The position numbers and the translations under genes were made by a program. From NCBI GenBank assembly GCA_038363925.1, contig JAQQWL010000002.1:1240001-1304000 (forward strand): a DNA stretch of 64,000 nucleotides, read 5' to 3'. The notes beneath the pieces are model-generated. The model did not search any database. It was not told where the DNA came from and worked only from the letters and a program-made list of their open reading frames with translations. This DNA comes from Apiospora phragmitis. Its lineage: Eukaryota; Ascomycota; Sordariomycetes; Amphisphaeriales; Apiosporaceae. This document shows, one piece after another, positions 59,061 to 64,000 of this stretch (positions within the stretch are counted from its first letter, which is position 1; every line of letters starts with the position of its first letter).

Positions 59061-61338
59061 GGGCGGAGAAAGCACAAGTCTCGAACTGGTATATAGGAGC
59101 AGGGTGGTTCACAGCTGGTGATGGAGTTAGCTATTTCCCATAAGGGGCTCAGGGGCTCAGATTATCCAGTGACCACTTGGTACAGCATCTTCTGAGCTTA
59201 CAGCCACGTACGCTCCTGAGTAATTCCTCGAGTTTTATGTAAAGATGGAATTGCGAAATGATCAAGAAGCTTCGTTTGTACTGCTTGCGCTGTAAGTAGA
59301 CAGCCTCACCATTATTCGCTTTGGAACGGCAACAAGCTTCACCACCCAGCTACCCATCTATCGAGCTAGCAGATGAGTAATTCAGAGCCCTCAGTATAGA
59401 TAAAAGCTCACATGCTAGGGTTGAGGCGTGGCGATAGCCTTTCTGGTTATTATTGCCCTGGGATAATGGTCATTAGCTACACTGTATACTTAAGTGCAGT
59501 ACTGGGAGTAGTCTTACCCCCTAGGAATGAGCAAAGTTTAAACCCCCTAAAAGATGTCCAAGAACCTGAGTTATAGCTATAATGCGGTCACCCGTGGGCC
59601 ATTACTGCATAGTATTCAAAACTTTCGTGCCTGCCAGAAGCGGAGGTGTCCATGGAAAGGCAACCATACTATGAGTTGCAAAAAGTACAGACAAAAAAGA
59701 AGAGACCAGATATGCTCAGTACAGGATTCGAACCTGTATCCGCTTTACTACTAATAAGTACTCAGTACTTAGAATAAAGAAGCTTTACCGTTAAACCAAA
59801 TGAGCCTGAATATCTCCGAGCACGCTGCCGCCGGCCAGCTTGAATACTCAGCGATCACCTTATTCCCTCTTATAACTAACTCCGAGGCTTCCTTGTTGTG
59901 GGGCAATTTCGACGTCGGCCATAGTTGATGCACAACGCCCTCAAAATTGGGAACTGGCAATTCATGACTGACTGAGTGATAAAAGGGTGTGTTAGGCGGA
60001 CGTACGAGTAGAAGGGTAATCTGCCAACCAGGTCAAATCGACAAGCCTAGCTACTGGTATACCTTAAGCCATGGACAAAGCAGTGGTATTTCAATACTTG
60101 ATAACTATAGGTTAGCTGACTGTTGGATGACTTAAGCTACATTGTGAGATTCTTACCAGCAGCTAGAGTAAGTGGATACCAATGCTATGCCGAAGGCCCT
60201 ACATGCTCCCCCTTTTCTACTTTGTGAAGAGACTCTTCCCATATTCAGATTTCATCGCTGTGAATAAGTAACAGTCGAGCATTTTTGTGTGAGATGCGAG
60301 AACAATCAGAACAAGGCACTTGGAGTTCTAAACCAGAACTGCAATACCTGTTTGAGCCAGGTTTTGTGTCAAATTATCTTTGTGTTCTCCAAGACTGTCT
60401 CTCACCGCCCCCTTCCGACCTTTTTCTTCTTTCTCACTGGTGTTTACCGTCTGACTGGACCAGTATAATGCATTGCTCTAACCAAAGTAAGCACCAAGAA
60501 TCCCAGTCGCTCAAAGCCCACCAGGTAGATGGACCCTGGCTAAGCTAAGTGTTGATACATTTGATCCAGGGCCAAAATCGTTCATCAGAGAGACTTCGGT
60601 TCCCGGGAGAAACCTGGGCTGTCTCCAGATCCGAACCGTCCTGTGTGTACCGAAGTTTCAGTAGCGAGGGTGGTATGCAGGTTTCATTGGGATCATGCAT
60701 AAGTACTGCATATTCGGTCTGGAATAGCACCCCGATGCCGACTTCGTGATACAAGAGCGGCATTGTCCGGCCAACCGGCCAAATCAACTTTCCGCCACTG
60801 TCCTGCAAGCTGCTGCCTTGAATTCATCGTACCCGATGGCACTGAACGACCCAGTTGGAAGTTGGAGCTTGCTGGACCTTGTTTTGACTTGTCTGTACTC
60901 CGTATATACCCTAATATCGATCAGCATCACTGCCTCACACCTAACAACCTGCGCCAACCGATCTTGCTTTTCTGGCGGCATGCGTCCGTGTCTCGGGTTC
61001 ACAGATCCGATTAGCTGCATTTCCTGGAAATCTCTTTGAATGTGAAGTGTTACCCGTTTAGGCGGTGGAGAAAGCCGGGCATGAATTGGCAAGCTTCTTC
61101 TTGCTCTTACCTACGATACCATACAGTAGTAGCGCCACATCGTTAGCAGAACAGGTCAGTCGTCACGTCATTGTTGCGCGCCATTTGTCTTATGACATTA
61201 TATTCATATAGTACTCTTTAGCAAGAAGTAACATGTAATTAGCGAGTGAACGAAGGATACTGAGATCGCAGAGACCAAGATCAGAACTCTGGTTGGTGGA
61301 GAAGGTAGACAGAGTCCACCAAATGCCAACTGCCCATC
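59061..61338. other. intergenic with a candidate tRNA
   Basis: Apart from the tRNA at 59713-59805, no gene is recognised. Confidence 0.45.
59713..59805 (-). tRNA. candidate intron-containing tRNA (anticodon possibly TCT, Arg)
   Basis: On the minus strand: acceptor GCTCATT pairs with ACTGAGC (one mismatch) before discriminator A. An A-box-like D arm follows (TGGTTTAACGGTAAAGC). The perfect T arm ACAGG-TTCGAAT-CCTGT contains the B box. The anticodon arm reads TCTTT-ATTCTA, then an insert of about 22 nt, then AAAGC. The anticodon would be TCT if the intron lies after position 37. The stem keeps four pairs plus one mismatch. The insert contains a perfect palindrome (AAGTAC-TGA-GTACTT). The low GC, the acceptor mismatch and the imperfect anticodon stem leave open a tRNA pseudogene or a mitochondrial-derived copy. 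Confidence 0.5.
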
Positions 61339-63075
61339 TCATTCAGCCTCATCAAGGGGCTCTTCTTCACCGTACTCCTCATCGTTTTCGTCGTCAATGG
61401 TCGCGTCCTGGTACTGCTGGTACTCGGCAATCAGGTCGTTCATGTTCGACTCAGCCTCGGTGAACTCCATCTCATCCATTCCCTCGCCCGTGTACCAATG
61501 AAGGAAGGCTTTGCGGCGGAACATGGCACTGAACTGCTCCCCAACACGCTTGAAGATCTCCTGAATAGAGGTAGAGTTGCCCACGAACGTCGACGCCATC
61601 TTCAGCCCCTTGGGGGGAATGGAGCAAAGCGACGTCTGGACGTTGTTGGGGATCCACTCGACGAAGTAATTCGAGTTGCGTTGCTGAACGCCGAACATCT
61701 GGTCTTCAACCGTCTTCATCGCCACATTTCCACGGAACATGACGGAGCATGTCAGGTATCGACCATTGCGGAAGTCAGAACCGGTCATCATGTTCTTCGG
61801 ATCAAACATCTGTTGGGTAAGGTCGGGTACTGAAACAGCCCGGAATGAATGGGCGCCACGGCCCGTGAGAGGTGCAAAGCCGACCATAAAGAAGTGAAGT
61901 CGAGGGAATGGGACCTAGATGACAGAACCATTAGTACCAATCGGGCTTCTGGACCACTGGTGAAGAGCTGGGTGCATGTCTTACCATATTCACGGCAAGC
62001 TTGCGTAGATCCGAATTCAGCTGGCCAGGGAAGCGAAGCGAGGTCGATATGCCGGACATGACGGCGGACACGAGATGGTTGTAATCGCCATACGATGGGT
62101 TAGAGAGTTTCAAGGTACGCAGGCAGATGTCATGAAGGGACTCGTTGTCGATACAGAAGGTTGCGTCCGAGTTTTCGACGAGCTGGTGGACCGACAGCGT
62201 AGCGTTGTACGGCTCCACGACAGTGTCAGACACCTTGGGGGACGGGACCACGCTGAACGTTGCCATCATGCGGTCAGGAAATTCTAAGCAATAGGTAAGT
62301 TAGGTTCTTCCTGGTGCGGGAAACTCAGGAAGCGTAGCATACCTTCGCGAATCTTGGAGATGAGCAAGGTGCCCATGCCAGAACCAGTGCCACCGCCGAG
62401 CGAGTGGGTGATCTGGAAGCCCTGCAGACAATCGCAACCTTCGGCTTCGCGGCGCACGACATCAAGCACCTGGTCCACGAGCTCGGCGCCTTCGGTGTAA
62501 TGACCCTTGGCCCAGTTGTTGCCGGCGCCCGACTGGCCGAAGACGAAATTGTCCGGGCGGAACATTTTGCCGAAAGGACCAGCGCGCACGGCGTCCATGG
62601 TGCCCGGCTCCAGGTCAATCAGGACTGCGCGGGGCACATATTTGTCGTTGGATGCCTGATTGCCACCAGACATTAGCAGCCAACCAAAAAGGCGAGACCT
62701 GCGATCCTATATCATATCGCGCGTACCTCGTTGAAATAGACGCTGATGCGGTCGAGCTGCAAGTCCGAGGTTCCTTGGTATCTGCATGGGTTTCAGCAAG
62801 TGTCGTCGTCACTCGCGACAATTGGTCGGGAAGGAACACTTACTGGCCGTCGCTGTCTAGGCCATGCTCAGCGGAGATGTTCTGCCAAAAGGCAGAACCA
62901 ATCTGGTTGCCCTGTTCGGTCGCGAATCAGCAACAGCTCGAAGTTCAAGTCGAAATCCGAGTCTGACGGGTCCTTACACATTGGCCTGTTTGGAGGTGTA
63001 CCTAAGCAATCGATTCCTGTTAGCTCCAATCCCCGACTTGGCCGTCTTGCACGGCAGACTCACGATTTCACGCAT
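61339..63075 (-). CDS. beta-tubulin, divergent paralogue with Ala198 and Ser239
   Basis: Microtubule subunit. Model of seven exons: 63075-63064, 63001-62978, 62911-62844, 62781-62727, 62655-62343, 62283-61985 and 61914-61339, giving 448 aa, the normal length. All introns are GT-AG and in phase. Seen: N-terminal MREIVH, GTP loop GGGTGSGMG (residues 141-148 region), and an acidic tail [18 protein letters not shown]. Residue 198, Glu in ordinary fungal beta-tubulins, is Ala (codon GCA, 62164-62162). Residue 239, usually Cys, is Ser. His6, Tyr50, Phe167 and Phe200 are the usual residues. Many other positions differ from the common fungal benA/tub2 sequence (for example [33 protein letters not shown]). 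This suggests the second, less conserved beta-tubulin gene that many Sordariomycetes carry. Intron 1 after MREI and intron 2 after TGQC match the family pattern. Confidence 0.95.
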
Positions 63076-64000
63076 GATGTAGGTGCTGGCTGATTCTGAT
63101 GCTGTTTGGCTGCTGACTCGGTCGCTTGCTTAAGAGGGAGGACTGCTCGACGTGATGGAAGTAGGCGAGAAACAGAAGAGCTGGCAAAAAAAAAAAAAAA
63201 AAACATGAGAAGGGATCAAATTGAAATCCGGGGTTGTGCAGGGAATTCGAATCCCGTCCCGTCGCCAGATAAGCACTAGTGCAACATTTGAGGGATGTTC
63301 AATTCTCGTTGCCTACTGCAAGTACCTTCTGCAGCTAGGCGTAACAGGTCATCAATCAATTGAGTAGCACTTCAGGTAGGGTGATGCCCACCTTGATTGG
63401 CTCCGACCACGAGCCGAGCGCTGTACTGGCAGCCTGCCACTTCCTCGTGCCGCAACCGTTTAAACCCAAAAAGGCGACGTTGCTTATGTTACCTATTGAT
63501 ACCATACTTGCATACCGGGCAATCACGAAGACTTGGAAGAAATCACCAGCGACGACAGGAACATCTGGTCATGGAGGGTTGGTCAGGACTTGTGAGGTAA
63601 TAGTGACTTGAGGTACTGCTATAATAGGGCTTGGGCCCGCTAGAACTTGGGTGGTCTGGATTGATATTGATCATGTCGCAGAGCCGGCGTTGATTCCGGT
63701 TCATGTGGTACAGGCGCGTCCGACAAAAGTAAACAAATGCTGCATACATGTACCGACCGGGGAGGTGCTACACACCTGCATCCAGGCACCGAACTTGCGG
63801 TGAGATGGGATGAGGTGGTGCCCATTATCAACAGTCGCTCCGGATGTGTGGCACACCTAACTCAGCACCATCGGGCTTGACATTCGCATCCATGCCGACA
63901 GATCAATTCCATCCAAATATTTTGACAATTTATCTGGACCTGCGTCACCTCTTCAATGTAACTTGGTATCTCTCAGCACCCATCCCTTGCGTATATTCAG
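63076..64000. other. upstream region of beta-tubulin to the window end
   Basis: Contains a 17-A run at 63187-63203. A tRNA-T-arm-like block near 63240 does not fold into a tRNA. No gene. Confidence 0.5.

Noticed and set aside
63228..63275. TTCGAATC-containing T-arm-like block
   Set aside because: No matching acceptor or D arm on either strand; the stem around the loop is imperfect.

Overview
The window looks like nuclear DNA of a filamentous ascomycete, most likely a Sordariomycete. Genes are mostly compact, with short introns (about 50-145 nt) that have GTANGT or GTGAGY donors, CTAAC/CTGAC-like branch sites and YAG acceptors. Start contexts are of the CACCATG type. The recognisable families are typical of that group: a six-intron beta-tubulin, GAPDH, RVB2, a HECT ligase, a DUF3712 protein, an allantoate/nicotinate-type and an alpha-glucoside-type MFS transporter, and a CE2-like secreted esterase. 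No bacterial operons, CRISPR arrays, rRNA genes or intact transposons were seen.

Layout. 1-9.9 kb is accessory in character: a broken ankyrin-repeat gene, a secreted CE2/SGNH esterase, a small ORF interrupted by an in-frame TGA, a disrupted type-B carboxylesterase, two orphan genes and a small EthD-domain protein. 10-28 kb is a housekeeping block: an F-box-like protein, a large basic nuclear-type protein, peptidyl-tRNA hydrolase 2, an RD-rich coiled-coil protein, RVB2 and, facing it, GAPDH. 28-34.8 kb is gene-poor and ends in a ubiquitin-like pseudogene with an indel and two internal stops. 36.7-48.3 kb carries a small single-pass membrane protein, a HECT E3 ligase and a DUF3712 protein. 48.7-64 kb carries two MFS transporters, a decayed drug-type MFS transporter, a C2H2 protein, an acyl-protein thioesterase-like hydrolase, a candidate intron-containing tRNA and a divergent beta-tubulin.

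The genes do not form one pathway or an obvious secondary-metabolite cluster. The most notable points are these. The beta-tubulin carries Ala at residue 198 and Ser at residue 239. Several small genes have in-frame stops while downstream coding remains intact. Three conserved genes (GAPDH, PTH2 and the nuclear protein) each have one single-base frameshift in a homopolymer, which looks more like consensus error than biology. An orphan protein ends in two 78-nt tandem units that abut its stop codon.

All gene models were read by eye from translation and splice signals. No alignment or database search was run, so family names rest on recognised motifs and remembered family sequences.
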